From Adenophora triphylla var. japonica (Eukaryota; Streptophyta; Magnoliopsida; Asterales; Campanulaceae): a DNA stretch of 64,000 nt. The stretch is from the NCBI GenBank assembly GCA_022495995.1, contig JAFEMH010005402.1, positions 62,001 to 126,000 of the forward strand, written 5' to 3'. Made by a program: the position numbers and the translations under genes. The notes below the pieces were generated by a model. That model did no database searches, was not told the DNA's origin, and saw nothing but the letters and a program-made list of their open reading frames with translations. Shown one piece after another: positions 1 to 11,990 of this stretch (positions within the stretch are counted from its first letter, which is position 1; each line of letters starts with the position of its first letter).

Positions 1-725
1 ATAACCCAAAATAATGACCCATTTCATTAAATTGAGAACCTATCTATAAAGACTTTTTGTTCAAGCGGTAGTCGTTGTCTTGATAAGGATTTATTTATAA
101 CGGGGGTTATGAGTTCGAAATCATTAAGTCCCAAAAGGGTAACACGAGTTTCTGATTTGTTCTAATAATAGACTAGATAATATCTAAAAAAAAAATAAAA
201 AAATCAAATATCAATATTATAATACTTTTCTAAGATATTTATTAATAAAAAAATAATATTTATTTTCATCCCTTTTCAAGGCCACGAACCAGTCGTCGAT
301 TCATTTTGTTTATCTCAATGGTGTCAACTAATCTGAGTTTAGATAAATAAAAGCCATGTTTGACCATAAAGGCCACCATATATATAGTATATTCCAAAGC
401 TTTGAGGTAGTTAGTGAGAGAGGTAGGTATATAGTGTCATTATAAGGAACAATGGGTGAGGCACCAATAGCATTAGCATGTCTCGATCGTTTAGCATGTC
501 GGCAAACACAATTTAGTAGACTAGTATGCAGTAAATATCATTTTTTTATTTTTTTTATAGAAAATCACACACCGTTACTTGTTTCCTTTAATCCATAATA
601 TTCTATTCTATTATCTCATCATATTATCGTTGATAACGACAACATATAGCTAGTTTATTAAACTTTTCTTTTATAACTATATATATTATGCTTTTGGCAA
701 TACTATATGTCGGTGCCGAAAAAAG
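1..725. other. AT-rich intergenic DNA
   Basis: The stretch is AT-rich with several A and T homopolymer runs. I see no convincing coding frame, RNA gene or element terminus. Confidence 0.6.
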
Positions 726-727
726 TA

Positions 728-1141
728 CTCCCTCCGTGTCTCAGACCATGGGTATATGGGGTGGATTTCACGTTTCTTAAGAAATTTTTAAAAAAATGAA
801 TAAAAGTTAAATGTAAAATATGGAATAGTAGTTAAATGTGTGGTAGAAAATAGGAGAGAGAATGTAAAATTTAAATATGTGGTAGAGAATAGGAGAGAGA
901 AGGTAAAAGTTAAAAATATTTAATAGGAGAGAGAATGAGTGAGAGAAATAGTAATTAAATGTGTGGTAGAGAATAGGAGAGAGAATGTATAAGGGTATAA
1001 TGAATGGTTTTTTTTGTAAATATATGAAGATGATAAGGGTATAAATATATTCAAAAACTTGCCATTTATGAAAATGAATCCTTGATCTGGAACGGATCAA
1101 AAGGGAAAGTTGAACCCTTGGTTTAGTCTGAGACGGGGGAG
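728..1141. mobile_element. Stowaway-like MITE (Tc1/mariner type)
   Basis: The 414-bp element begins CTCCCTCCGTGTCTCAGACC, and its right end is an imperfect inverted copy (agtctgagacgggggag). It is flanked by TA on both sides (726-727 and 1142-1143), the TA duplication expected of Tc1/mariner elements. The interior contains three degenerate copies of a roughly 60-bp motif around 'gtggtagagaataggagagagaatg'. It encodes nothing; an autonomous mariner transposase elsewhere would have mobilised it. Stowaway-type MITEs with CTCCCTCCGT ends are common in plants. Confidence 0.85.
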
Positions 1142-1404
1142 TATATTCTTTACACAAACTACTCATGTTATCTTATGGCACAAAATTTAATACTATCATT
1201 ACTTATATTCCTGCACGGAATAAATATCTTTTGACCTTTGACTGAGTGAGTGAAAAAAACAATTTCATTTTCTTGCAATACAATTTAAGATTAAAGAAGA
1301 ATTAGAATTTAGCCGCATTGAGTAAAAATTAAAATTTTAAAGTCGGTGAAAAGGCTTTTGGGTGTGGTATGGTGATGGATAAAATTCACGTGTAATAAAA
1401 ATAT

Positions 1405-3000
1405 CTAGCAAGTATATTAGCTATCGTTGTAATAGTATGCACAAGCGAGGGCCAAACTCACAGAGATTTATGTGTTGAATAAATTAGTTTATTTAGTGTG
1501 AAGAGAAACAAAGGGGTTTTGGTTTTGATTTTTTTTATTAAAACTAATTGACAAAAAGTAATTAAGCAATCAAAATAGCAAATAAACAAAACAAGGAAAT
1601 AATTCAAGAATTAAGAAATAGTCCACAGATTGGATTCACAACATATTATCACTTTATGCTATTTAAATCATGTAAAGAAATAACTCAATCTCATTCTTGA
1701 GTTCGTTCACAAAAGCATATGGTTAAGATGTTAATATATTCCGCAAGGTCAATACCAACATTAAAACCCTAAGATCGCTATCTTGTTTATAACTTCCGCA
1801 AGGTTAATATAAACAATCAAGCTTTTCTCATTTAAAATTATAAGAACTTTAAAAACCTAGATTCAAGTGAATTTCATAAGGTCATCAATTGAATCTACAA
1901 TTCTTAACAATGAGCAAATTACAAATCATTCACGCAAGTGCAATAATTCATGCCCAAATAAATTCAAGAGGTCAAAGGTATTCCGCAAGGTCAACACAAT
2001 TGATCTCAAGAATAATAGTTAAGAATGTTTGAGAAAAACAAGAACGAGAAAGAGTTAGGAAGAATTAAAATCCTAGCATAAAGATCTAATATGTGTACTA
2101 CCAATCCGCAAACTAAAGAATCTAGCCTCGAATGGCCATTAAAATAAATAAATCAAACCTTGAATTAAAACCTTCAATCTTGTACAATACAAATAAATTG
2201 TAATATGAGTTTAGGGGAAAGAAAAGGTAGAGAGAGGATGATAGATTAAAAAGATGATCAAAAACTAGTCTAGGGTTCTTTTTATAGGAGGAGGGAGGTA
2301 GAAATCCTTTTTGGAAACAGAAATCTGGTCAAAATCCTAGTCAAAATAAAATTCTGCTGAAAATTCGTTAAAATCTGCTGAAAATCTGTTAAAATCTCGG
2401 TTTTAATTTTTGTGACGAACGAATCCGTCACTAATTTCCGTTGCCCAGCTCTGTCTTGACTCGTTCTCACGAGTCATGCGCCCCAACTCGTTCTGATGTT
2501 TGGTCTTCAAAATCAACATAGCCTTGATCCCTTGGCCGACCAGCTTTCCTTCTTGGCCCCATTTTGCTTTGCCTTGGCCCAGCCATGCCATGCCTTGTTC
2601 CTCCTTTGGCCTTGGACCAATTTGGATTTGGTTCGCAATATTGACACAGTCGCATTTTGGTCACTATAAAAATTTCTTTTGCACCTTGGTCCTTAAAATT
2701 TTATATTTTCACTTTGGCCCATGAACTTTTTGCAACCAATTTTTCTCCTATTTTCCATATTTTCAGTTTGGTTCCTGAATTTCCAAGATTTACATTTTGG
2801 CCCTTGAACTTCATAATTTCATTTTTGTCCCATATTTTCCAGAATTGCAATTTGATCCCAAAACTTCCAAAATACGCTCAAATCCTCCATTTTGCCAGTA
2901 ATTGCACTTCAACCCCTGTACTTTCAAAACACTACAAAATACATTAAATTTTCAAGATTTCGAGCATCAAATAAGCTAGAAAACATATCTTTTGAATGGG
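1405..3000 (-). repeat. Degraded LTR-like block
   Basis: The right part (about 2640-2950) is a series of degenerate units of the type 'ttggtccctgaatttcca', the same style as the end of element B's LTR (19430-19590). On the minus strand a TATAAAAAG box lies at about 2280-2288, in the same orientation as B's LTR promoter. The left part (1730-1995) repeats 'ttccgcaaggtcaa' at least three times. I read it as an old LTR remnant of a family related in structure to element B; boundaries and any TSD are not resolved. Confidence 0.4.
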
Positions 3001-3286
3001 TAAAACCACATCCATCATGTGGCACGTCGTACGTTTTTAGAATTTTTTGGATTCTCATGCTTACAAGTAGGATGATCATTTAAATTCACGCGACACTTCA
3101 AATTTCATATATTAGTTGATATATTTCATTGATAAGTATAGTATGTAAAGGGATAATATAATAGCGTAATAATACATATCCAAATAAGTATAGATGTATA
3201 TATTAGGGTGCTATATACAATATATACAATGAATATTTTATTTGTCTCTTTAATGAAGTATATGTATCACTATAGATAAATATAGG
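3001..3286. other. AT-rich target DNA left of element A
   Basis: No gene is seen. The last five bases (ATAGG, 3282-3286) are repeated right after element A at 15487-15491 and form its target-site duplication. Confidence 0.7.
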
Positions 3287-3945
3287 TGAACATACCAAAA
3301 GTATCTAGCTGGGCCTCACGAGTAAAAGCCCAATCCACAAGCAATCATTGCCACCATATTCTCTGGGGGCTAGGCCCAATCATTACATGGCCCAAGGCCC
3401 ATCTCATGTATCAGTCGATTAAGTTCATCGTCCGACCTATCAGGTCCCGACCTAGCTTAGTCCGACCTGAAGATCCGAGTTCTAATACGGGTACGATCCA
3501 TGCTCTACCTGTCAGTCAGGTCGACCATTCCTCAAATGGCGACCTCGACCTAATCAACAAGCGTCGACCTAACTAATGTGGGCGCACGTGGGTTAAGTCT
3601 TTCCATAACTGCATTCCTACAAATCAGGGACTGTTATAGACACGTTCCCATGACCCATAATCACATTAAATCTCGGAGCTCATGTAGCCCCACCAAAAAT
3701 ACAACAGTCAACACCTATAAATACATCATCACTACCAACGGTGCAAAGGTAACTGCAATTTTGTTATTTGAATTCTACTGTTCATTTCAATATTTGCTCT
3801 CCGAAACATATACTTACTCTCACGCCCGAGGGTCTAAGCCGGAGACACATCCGACTAGTCGTGGGTTCTTGTTTTCAGGTCAGGAGCCAGGTGATTAGTC
3901 CTGCCACGTGGAGGATTACTGATAAGCACAATTCCTGCAGCATCA
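3287..3945 (+). repeat. Element A 5' LTR
   Basis: The 659-bp LTR runs TGAACATACC to GCAGCATCA. A TATAAATA box at 3716-3723 is the likely sense promoter. Near the 3' end a CCACGTGG palindrome (G-box type, about 3904-3911) is present. It matches the 3' LTR at 14826-15486 apart from about ten substitutions and small indels, the largest at 3659-3671. Confidence 0.93.
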
Positions 3946-3948
3946 GTT

Positions 3949-3966
3949 TGGTTCCATTGCCGGGAA
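3949..3966 (+). promoter_or_regulatory. Element A primer-binding site, tRNA-Glu-like
   Basis: TGGTTCCATTGCCGGGAA starts three bases after the LTR. Its complement looks like the 3' end of a plant tRNA-Glu, with one or two mismatches from memory. It would prime minus-strand DNA synthesis. Element C carries the same site and D a close variant. Confidence 0.75.
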
Positions 3967-4009
3967 CTGTGCTTTAGCTTGACCTCGAAAATTTCATCAA
4001 CCTACAACA

Positions 4010-6123
4010 ATGGTAACCCCAGACGGGCATGTGACAGAAGCCTCTGATGAACTCAATGAGGTGAATGCCAACACCAACGCAGATCTCAACACCAATGCTG
4101 AAAATGTAAATCTGTCTCCTCCCCCACCGAATCGTCCTCATGGTAGAGCAACTCGCTCTACCAGTGTTGTTGATGGCAGAGGATTGCCCGATACCAGAAG
4201 AGGGAAAAGACACATGGAGGGACAAGGAGCTCCACCTCCCCCTAAGCGTCCAACTGCTCATGTGAATGTTGGAAATAGGGCAGGTCCCTCATCCAACCCA
4301 TTGAGCAGAAAGGAAATGTTATTGGAGCGAGCCCAGATTCTGGCCGATCTTCTGGCTATAGAGGAGGCTGAGAAGGCGGATATAAGATCAGAGAGGGTGG
4401 CTCCCTCTCAAGTCTCCAACAGGCAGCAGGACAGGAGTGCTAGGCCTAATGAGGGTGTGGGACAGAACGGCGAAGACAGGATAGTTCAGCGACCTAAAAC
4501 TCTCATTCATGTGCCGAGTAATGACTTAAGGGCTAGCCTCACCAGGAATAGGGAGCAGGAGGCTCAATCAGATTTGAGGACGCATCTAGAGGCCAATAGA
4601 AGCCGACGTGGTTCCCCTGCCCGGACACAAAAATCAGGATCTCACAGGATGTGAAATGGGCGCAGGTCGCCCATAAGAGAAGAAAGGCGCAGGTCGCCAC
4701 TTGGAGATAATAGGCGCAGGTCGCCATCGAGGGATGAGAGGCGCAGGTCGCCCCAAAGGAATGACAGGCATAGGTCTCCAGTTCGATCAGAAAGGGCTCA
4801 TTCTCATCGAGACAGGAGGAGTAGGCAGGTAACTCCCCCCAGGAGTGAAGGTCAAAGGTCGAATGCCGTTCCCCCTGCAGGAGATGACAGACCCGACGCT
4901 AGGGAATGGCTGATGATGAAAAAGAGGTTCGAACAATGGGAGGAGGAGAAGAAAAAGGACATTGCAAAGGTTGAACGAATCGACTTTGCTCTTCAACCCT
5001 TGTCCAAGGAACTGAGAGACAGTCGACCTCCTGCTGGATTTAGGTTGCCCCTTCTAGAGAAGTATTCAGGGTCAACCAATGCAAAAAGTCATATAGCACA
5101 TCTGGAAGCCACAATGTGCTTTGTCGCCAATGAGGACGACAATATGTGTAAAGCTCTCATAAGCACACTCACTGGGGCAGCCCTGACCTGGTTCAATGGT
5201 TTGGCAGCCGGTAGCATCTCCACCTGGACGTGTTTCAGGACAAAGTTCCTAGATCGCTTCTCAACTGCTGGAGCTCGAAAGGTGACAGTTACTGATCTAA
5301 GTAACTTGGTGCAAGCTAAAAATGAAAGCTCAATGAGCTACTTCACCAAGTTCAAGGAGATGGTGGATAAGATCGAGGAAGATCTCACTGACAGGGAAGT
5401 TATCAACTGCTTCAGGAATGGTATTTCCTCGGCAGACATGGATTATGAACTCACAGTTCGTACAGTCACAACTCGACAAGAGTTGTTCGAAAAGGTTTAT
5501 AACGTCGCACTGGCCGAGGAAAGGAAAGAAAAGAAAAACGGGAAAAGCCCCAAGGTGGAGGTCGCCGATGACAAGAAAGACTCCAACAAAAATGAAGGAA
5601 ACAATAAAAATGGAAAGAACAGGACAAGGGTGATAGAGAAGGTGCCCGAGACTTTCACTCCCCTAACGGTGAGTCGAACTGAAATCTTGAATGCGGTCGA
5701 GCTGGCACCACCTGCCCCCATGAACCCAGGCAACAAGTTCATAAGGGACAACAGCAAGTACTGTGATTACCACAAAGACACAGGTCACCTAACAGAGGAT
5801 TGCTTGGGATTGAAGCGTATCATCCAGAGAATGGTCGACCAGGGGAGGCTCGACGCATATGTAAAAAGGCCTCAAGCTGGTGGGGGCGAGCAACCAGCAG
5901 GTGGACAGCAGGGACCAAGGCAACCTAGATTGAACTTGGGAGTCATCACAGAGCAAGCCTGCAACACGGCCATCAAACATAAAATTTTATTTCACTCAAC
6001 AAGGCCCCAATGTGCCTCCAAGGAGAGATGTCGAGATGATGTAATCGCCTTCTACCCCCATGAATTGGCAACCAATATGGCGGCTAGGGAGCAAGTTCTC
6101 GTCATCCAAGGTCTCATAGACGG
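4010..6123 (+). pseudogene. gag: Element A gag (one in-frame stop)
   Basis: The structural polyprotein would form the virus-like particle and package the element RNA. The frame opens at ATG 4010 and stays open to about 6220 except for one TGA at 4652-4654. Right after the stop (4655-4810) the frame encodes five RRSP-type units (an Arg/Ser-rich tract). A Retrotrans_gag domain follows at about 5030-5520, with the family pattern of aromatic and basic residues. A zinc-knuckle variant C-x2-H-x4-H-x4-C lies at about 5757-5810. The end of the frame overlaps the start of the protease region. The TGA could be a decay mutation; programmed readthrough is less likely because C shows no stop at that place. 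Confidence 0.8.
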
Positions 6124-8376
6124 ATGTACGACGAGCGTACTCGGTCGACACCTGGGGCCTGTAAAGATATTTTGTTCTACAAGACCTTCACGGAGATGGG
6201 TCTTAATGACGAGCAGCTAGAAAGATATGATGGCAGGTTGGAGGGTTTCACCAACCATCGAGTTGACGCCAAAGGACAGATTGAGCTCGACGTCGACCTT
6301 GGCCAGCACCCCCACAGGGTAGTATCGAAGGTACAATTTATTGTGATAGATGTGAACAGTGATTATGCTGCTATACTTGGTATTCCAGGTCAGGTCGCGC
6401 TTAGAATGGTGGCATCAATCCCTCACCAGCGAGTCAAGTTCCCCACACCTGCTGGAGTAGGATGTGTACAAGGCACAGCTCGAGCCTACTTGGATCATGT
6501 TCTCAGAGAAAGAAAGAAAAGGGAGTTAGAAATTGAGACTGCAGATGGTTACTTGAAGCTGTCCCAGTCAGTCACCAAAACTACCCGACTGTCAACGATC
6601 ACCAATGTGGAAGAGTCGACCTATCGCTCAAATGTCGTGTTTGAGTCGACACGTCACTCTGAAACCATAGTGGTCGATCCAGATGTAGTTATGGTCGACC
6701 AAGTCCTCATAGGCAACCTATGCCTCCAGATCGACAATAACTCGGGGGCCACCACCAGCGAGGTTGCAGATAAGCTGGATGATATGATAGCTGAGGAAGC
6801 TCCACACCTGGGGGCCGAGGAGAGAAAAAGAGTTAGGGAGATCATCATTGAGACTCTGCAGTTCAGAGATGGTCCAGAGCTGGAGGCTGTGGACGAGCTA
6901 GAATCAGTAGTCACCAACCCTTCCTACCCCGACCAAAAAATTCAGATTGGGAAACAATTGTCAGCAGAAGAAAGGCTGGAAATCATCGAGCTACTCAAGG
7001 GTAGCAATGATGTCTTTGCGTGGAGAGTAGAAGACATGAAGGGAATCAAGGAAGAGGTCACCGTTCACAGGCTTGAAGTCAACCCGACCATAAAGCCTAG
7101 ACCCCAGAAATTGAGAAGTTTTGCTCGCGATAAGGAGGAGGCCATAAAAGCTGAGGTACAAAAACTTTTGAGTGCAGGTATTATTAAGGAGGCTACTCAT
7201 ACAACGTGGTTGGCCAATGTGGTCATGGAGAAGAAATCAAATGGCAAATGGCGGATGTGTGTCGACTTCACCACTCTGAATCTTGCTTGCCCGAAGGACA
7301 GCTACCCCCTTCCTAGAATTGACAAACTAGTTGATTCCATTGCTGGTCACTCCACCCTCAGCTTCCTCGACGCTTACTCAGGGTACCACCAGATTAAGAT
7401 GCATGAGGACGACATAGTCAAGACGGCATTTCAAGCGGCTGGAGGCATCTACTGCTACAACATGATGCCATTTGGATTGAAGAATGCAGGTGCGACTTAT
7501 CAAAGAATGGTGAACAAGGTCTTTGCCTCACAAATTGGCCGAAATATGGAGGCTTACGTCGACGATATGGTCATCAAAACTAAGACCGGACGTCACGTAG
7601 TCGACCTCAAAGAAACATTCGCCAATCTGCGAGCAAACGACATGAAACTCAATCCCAGCAAGTGTGTCTTTGGAGTAGCAGCTGGAAAGTTCCTTGGATT
7701 CATGGTGTCCCAGAGAGGTATAGAAGCTAACCCGGAGAAGATGAAGGCTCTAGTCGAGATGAAGGAGCCTACAAGTATAAAGGAGATGCAGCGACTCAAT
7801 GGCAGGGTGGCAGCTCTAGGTCGCTTTATATCCAAGTCAGCTGAAAGGTCTCTCCCCTTCTTCAAATCATTGAGGGGGACGAAAAACTTTGAGTGGACGA
7901 CCGAATGTCATTCTTCGTTCCAACAACTCAAAGAATACCTTGCTACCCCTCCACTATTGAGCAGCCCGACCACTGGTGAGACCTTGTTTGTGTATGCTCG
8001 TCTGGGAGACAAGTCGGTGGCAGCAGTCTTGATTAGAGAAGAGGAAGGACTTCAAAAGCCAGTTTACTATGTCAGCAAGGCCCTATCAGACGTAGAGGGC
8101 AGGTACTACAATGCTGAAAAGGTCGCATATGCTCTAGTCGTAGCTTCAAGGAAGCTGCGAGCTTATTTCCTGGCTCATCCTATAGTGGTTCTTACGAATG
8201 CTCCCTTGAGAAAAATATTGCACAAGCCGGAGATTTCTGGTCGCTTGCTCAATTGGTCAATTGCCCTTACGGAATTTGACATCGAGTATCGACCTAGAAA
8301 AGCGTTGAAGGCTCATGCTCTAGCAGATTTTTTGGTCGAGCTTACGTTCACCAAGGAGGACAAAGAGCTGAAATGA
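6124..8376 (+). pseudogene. pol: Element A pol: protease, reverse transcriptase, RNase H
   Basis: This 750-codon frame carries the aspartic protease body (about 6180-6480), a linker, the reverse transcriptase and the RT-linked RNase H. The active-site box YVDD is at 7555-7566, and the LDAYSGYHQI block lies upstream at about 7366. The RNase H segment contains the YYVSKAL and LRAYFLAHP blocks. The protease active-site Asp-Thr-Gly lies at about 6149-6160 but is out of frame with the rest of the protease because of small indels, so gag and pol are not joined in one functional frame. The enzymes would copy element RNA into DNA inside the particle. RT itself looks intact along its length. Confidence 0.88.
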
Positions 8377-8419
8377 AAAGGAGAAAAACAAAGGGAAAGA
8401 ACAAGAGTCCCAGCCCCCG

Positions 8420-8823
8420 CCATCACTCTACCCGACGATTGTTGGAAAGTCTACTCGGATGGATCGGCACCAAAAATGTTAGTGGAGCCGGGATTGTCTT
8501 GATCGAGCAGTAGTCTGGGACCGTGTACGAGGAGTCACTAAGGTTCAAATTCGATGCCTCCAACAATCAAAGCGGAGTATGAAGCCACAGTAGCAGACCA
8601 TAGAGTATGCCAAGTGCTTTGGAGCGACTAAAATCATGGCTTATTGTGACTCCCAACCGGTAGTCAACCGGGTTAGAGGCGAGTACGAAGTACTTAGTTC
8701 CACTACGATCGACATCGCGACCTGGTGAAGGAGCTGATAAAGGATTTGGAATTCTGGGAGATTCAGAGGATTGGACGGGAAGACAACGAGCTAGCCGACC
8801 TCCTCTCAAAATTAGCCACTTCA
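8420..8823 (+). pseudogene. Element A archaeal-type RNase H, broken
   Basis: Between the RT-linked RNase H and integrase there are fragments of a second RNase H: a YSDGSA-like first active-site block at about 8452, an ASNNQ block at about 8559, and an ENELADLLSKLAT-like end at about 8783-8817. Stops and frameshifts separate them. A second RNase H of this kind is diagnostic of the Tat lineage. The intact homologue is seen in element C at 34801-35475. Confidence 0.8.
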
Positions 8824-10164
8824 GATGAGCCACATGAAGAGCCCATCTCTTTCCTCGAAAATCCAGCTTATGAAAGGATAAAAATTCAATGTGTAGAGGA
8901 CGCTTCAAGAAATTGGGTTTATGAGAAGTGTTGGATCGAAGAAATGAAAGCGTACCTAGAAAGTGGCGAGCTGCCTGAGGACGAGAAGAAAGCTCGAGCT
9001 ATCAAGAAGAAAGCTCCGAGGTACGTCATTCAAGGAGGCAATCTGTTCAGAAGATCCTACACTCGATCATTGCTAAAGTGCATCCACCCTCAAGAGGTCG
9101 CCCTATTGATACATGAAGTACACAGTGGGATTTGTGGTGGACACCCGGGGGCCAGGACTCTAGCCAACAAGTTGATTACCTTAGGATACTACTGGCCACA
9201 CATGAGAGCTGACACTCATAACTTTGTTCAGCAATGTGATCAATGCCAAAGGTTTGCCAACCTATCTCATGTGCCTACAACGGAACAGACTCCTGTAATC
9301 GCTGCTTGGCCTTTCGATATGTGGGGCGTCGACTTGATTGGACCCTTCCCTCCCGCTCGGGGAAATTGCAAGTATGTGATCGTCGCCATAGATTATTTCA
9401 CCAAGTGGGTTGAAGCAAAGCCACTAGCTCGCATCACAGAGGAAAATGCCATTAACTTCATCCACGACTTCATCTGGTGTAGATTTGGTTTTCCTAGAGC
9501 TATAGTATCTGACAACGGCCTACAATTCTCCCAAACCTTTGAAACATAGATGAATCGAGTAGGGATCAAGCATTGGAAATCTTCTGTCGCCTATCCCCAA
9601 GGAAACGGGCAAGCTGAAGCTGCAAACAAGCTCGTACTATCCTCACTCAAGACAGGCCTTGTAGGTCGACGCAATAACTGGTTGGACGAACTCCCCCTTG
9701 CTCTTTGGGCAGTTCGCACAACCACTCAGGGGCCTACTGGGGAAACCCCATTTGCTTTAACATATGGGTCAGAGGCCATGGCACCTGCTGAACTCAGATT
9801 CCCCACTGCTAGAGTAACCTTCTTTGATCAAGAGCAGAACGACATCAACAGATTGATCGACTTGGATTTAGTCGACGAGAAGCGAGACACGGCTTACCTT
9901 CGAATGGTTAACTACAAGCAGCGGACTAAAAGTTACCACGACAAGAAGGTGAAAACAAGATCATTCCAAGTGGGAGATTATGTGCTGAGGAGGATTGAAG
10001 CAACGGGGAGAAGGACCCAACAGAACAAGCTATCTCCTAACTGGGAAGGTCCTTTCATAGTTACTCGAGTTGTCAAAGAAGGGACTTACATGATTGCTCA
10101 TCCTGATGGTGAGGAGCTGAAGCACCCATGGCACGCAACTCACCTCATCAAGTACTACTTCTAA
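8725..10164 (+). pseudogene. Element A integrase (one in-frame stop)
   Basis: The enzyme would insert element DNA into the genome. The frame shows an HHCC zinc-binding domain (His residues around 9110-9145; CDQCQ at about 9235-9249) and a catalytic core with the first Asp in GVDLIG (about 9328), the second in SDNG (about 9510) and the Glu in GQAEAANK (about 9610). The C-terminal region ends with WEGPF and HPWHATHLIKYYF. A TAG at 9547-9549 interrupts the core between the second Asp and the Glu; the same frame continues on both sides. Confidence 0.88.
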
Positions 10165-10310
10165 AGTTCTCATCTGTAGCTCAGTTCAAGGCTATTGCAG
10201 TTCCTAAGATTGAAATTTGTCATAGTCCTAGCTTTACATTGATGTAAGCGGTTCCATATTTCAATAAAAATTGCACCTTTGTTCGACTCGACATTGTGTT
10301 ACATAAATTT
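10165..10310 (+). other. Element A pol 3' untranslated region
   Basis: Immediately downstream of the integrase stop. It contains AATAAA at about 10264, a plausible polyadenylation signal for a pol-side transcript. No coding potential is seen. Confidence 0.4.
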
Positions 10311-10640
10311 CAACAAGCTCGACTCATAGTCAGCTTCGTTTCAACAAGCTAGATTCTTAATCAGCTTCGTTCATTTAAGCAAGTTCGACTCTTAGTCGAC
10401 TTCGTTCTAACAAGCTCGACTCTTAGTCAGCTTCGTTTTAACAAGCTCGATTCTTAATCAGCTTCGTTCATTTAAATAAGTCCGACTCTTAGTCGACTTC
10501 GTTCTAACAAACTCGACTCTTAGTCAGTCTGTTCTAATTAGCTCGATTCTCAATCAGCTTTACACATTAAAATGAGCTCGACCCTTGGTCAGCTTTGAGG
10601 ACATGAACAGGAACGACTCTTAGTCAATCTTGTTTCCAAA
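10311..10640 (+). repeat. Element A tandem repeat after pol
   Basis: About nine or ten degenerate copies of a 35-bp unit around 'caagctcgactcttagtcagcttcgtt', with hints of a three-unit (about 106 bp) higher-order period. It sits between the pol end and the 3' end of the convergent gene, the same place as the arrays in D (49940-50350) and the degenerate repeats in C (33180-33300). Amplified repeats in this location are known in some Tat elements such as Retand. Confidence 0.8.
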
Positions 10641-10944
10641 AGCTATACAAGTCTGAAGTCGACTGAACCAACACATGACAGGTCGATCTTAGTCTTAGGG
10701 TGACTCATTTGCCCTACTATATCTAGCTCGACACTTACATCAAAAGCATACAACATGCAATAAAAGGAAGTCAGCTACGATTAAACATAAGTAAGTCTCC
10801 CAAAGTGGGCCAAGACTTATTCGATTAAAGTTACAAAAGTACTATGCCTCCCAAAAAATAGGGCCCAGGCATCTAAGTATTCATAAAACCAAAAAACAAG
10901 AAATGTTTGGGACTTGTTCATTACATAGCCATCAATTTCAAAGT
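10641..10944. other. Element A spacer between repeat zone and antisense gene
   Basis: No gene is visible. It probably forms the 3' untranslated region of the minus-strand gene whose last exon ends at 10945. Confidence 0.4.
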
Positions 10945-11874
10945 TCAATCTGTGGGATCACCTTCAACTTGACCACTGGTAGCCGCTTGCTCATCTACAG
11001 TTTCCTCCTGCTGGGGGCCAATTGGTTTACCTGACTCAGAAAACCCATGCCTTGGAGTATCACCATCAAAGGCCGGTGAATCAGGCTCCTCGAGTTCAGC
11101 CAGGATGGTGTTAAAGTTAACCTTTTCGATAGCAAGAGGGTCCCAAGGTGCTGCCTCTTCTTCTTCATCATCTTTAATTATAAGCTCCAGGTCATCATCA
11201 TTGAATGGCACCAAGAAGTGGCCTTGGCGAGCTGCTGTGTTATAGGGATCCTCAGAAGCCCATTGAGCTAGCTGTTCGATTGATATATTGACAGAGGGAT
11301 CTACTATTATACATCGAGCCATATGAGCCCGACCTACATGGAAGAACCCCCTAGCTTCTTTGGTAATATGGGCGTGTAACTCATCACTATCTTTATAAGC
11401 CTTGACAGCATCCTCCTTTGCAGTCTTCACAACAGCAACTAGGTCCACCCCCCATTAAGCTCGAGCAGCATCCAACTCTTCTTGTTTCTTGGCCAAGGTG
11501 ACGGGCACCTCCTCCAACTGTTGAGTCGCCAATGCCAGGTCAGCAGCTAGCTTCTTCTTTTCCTCCTTGAGGGCAGCGAGTTCCTTGGTAGCTTCTCCCA
11601 ACTGGCCCCAGGCTTCTTCTTTGGCCTTTATTTCGTTGTCCTTGACAAGCTTCAAAGCTTCATACGAGTTGTCCAAGTCTGAGTGCTCTTCCTTCAAGTT
11701 TTTGAGCTCCTCCTTCAACGTAGCGTTGGCTTCTTTCAGTTTCCCCACCTTGGCGTTCTCCTCCTCCAGCTTCTTCAACTCTGCATTCTTCTTAGTCAGC
11801 ATGGACTTGGCTAGCTTCTCTTGCTCCTCAGCAGCCTTCCAGTAAGTAGTAGCCAGGTCAATCATGGCAAGAGA
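10945..11874 (-). pseudogene. Element A antisense gene, exon 3 (coiled coil plus C-terminal block)
   Basis: The exon starts after an AG acceptor at 11875-11876 on the minus strand. Its first part is a long Lys/Glu/Leu-rich coiled coil (about 11870-11465). A TAA and a frame change at about 11450-11460 interrupt it. The second part (11448-10945) carries a C-terminal block shared with C and D: IEQLAQWAS, then ArgGlnGlyHis-x-LeuValProPhe, an acidic tract and a Trp-Asp-Pro. The function is unknown. The layout suggests an oligomerising protein. It ends at a TAA near 10945. Confidence 0.7.
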
Positions 11875-11990
11875 CTGAAAGGATGAGTGAGAGGAAGGGG
11901 TTAGATCTGACAGACACAAATGGAGACATGGAACAAGCGAGCAAAATAAAGTTAACAACACAACAACACAAGAAATTGCCAAAGAGTTAC

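Noticed and set aside
807..1166. 119-codon minus-strand frame
   Set aside because: Lies across the MITE and consists of its internal repeat read in a stop-free frame.
3578..3898. 106-codon frame in element A LTR
   Set aside because: LTR sequence with promoter features; the corresponding frame is not maintained in the 3' LTR.
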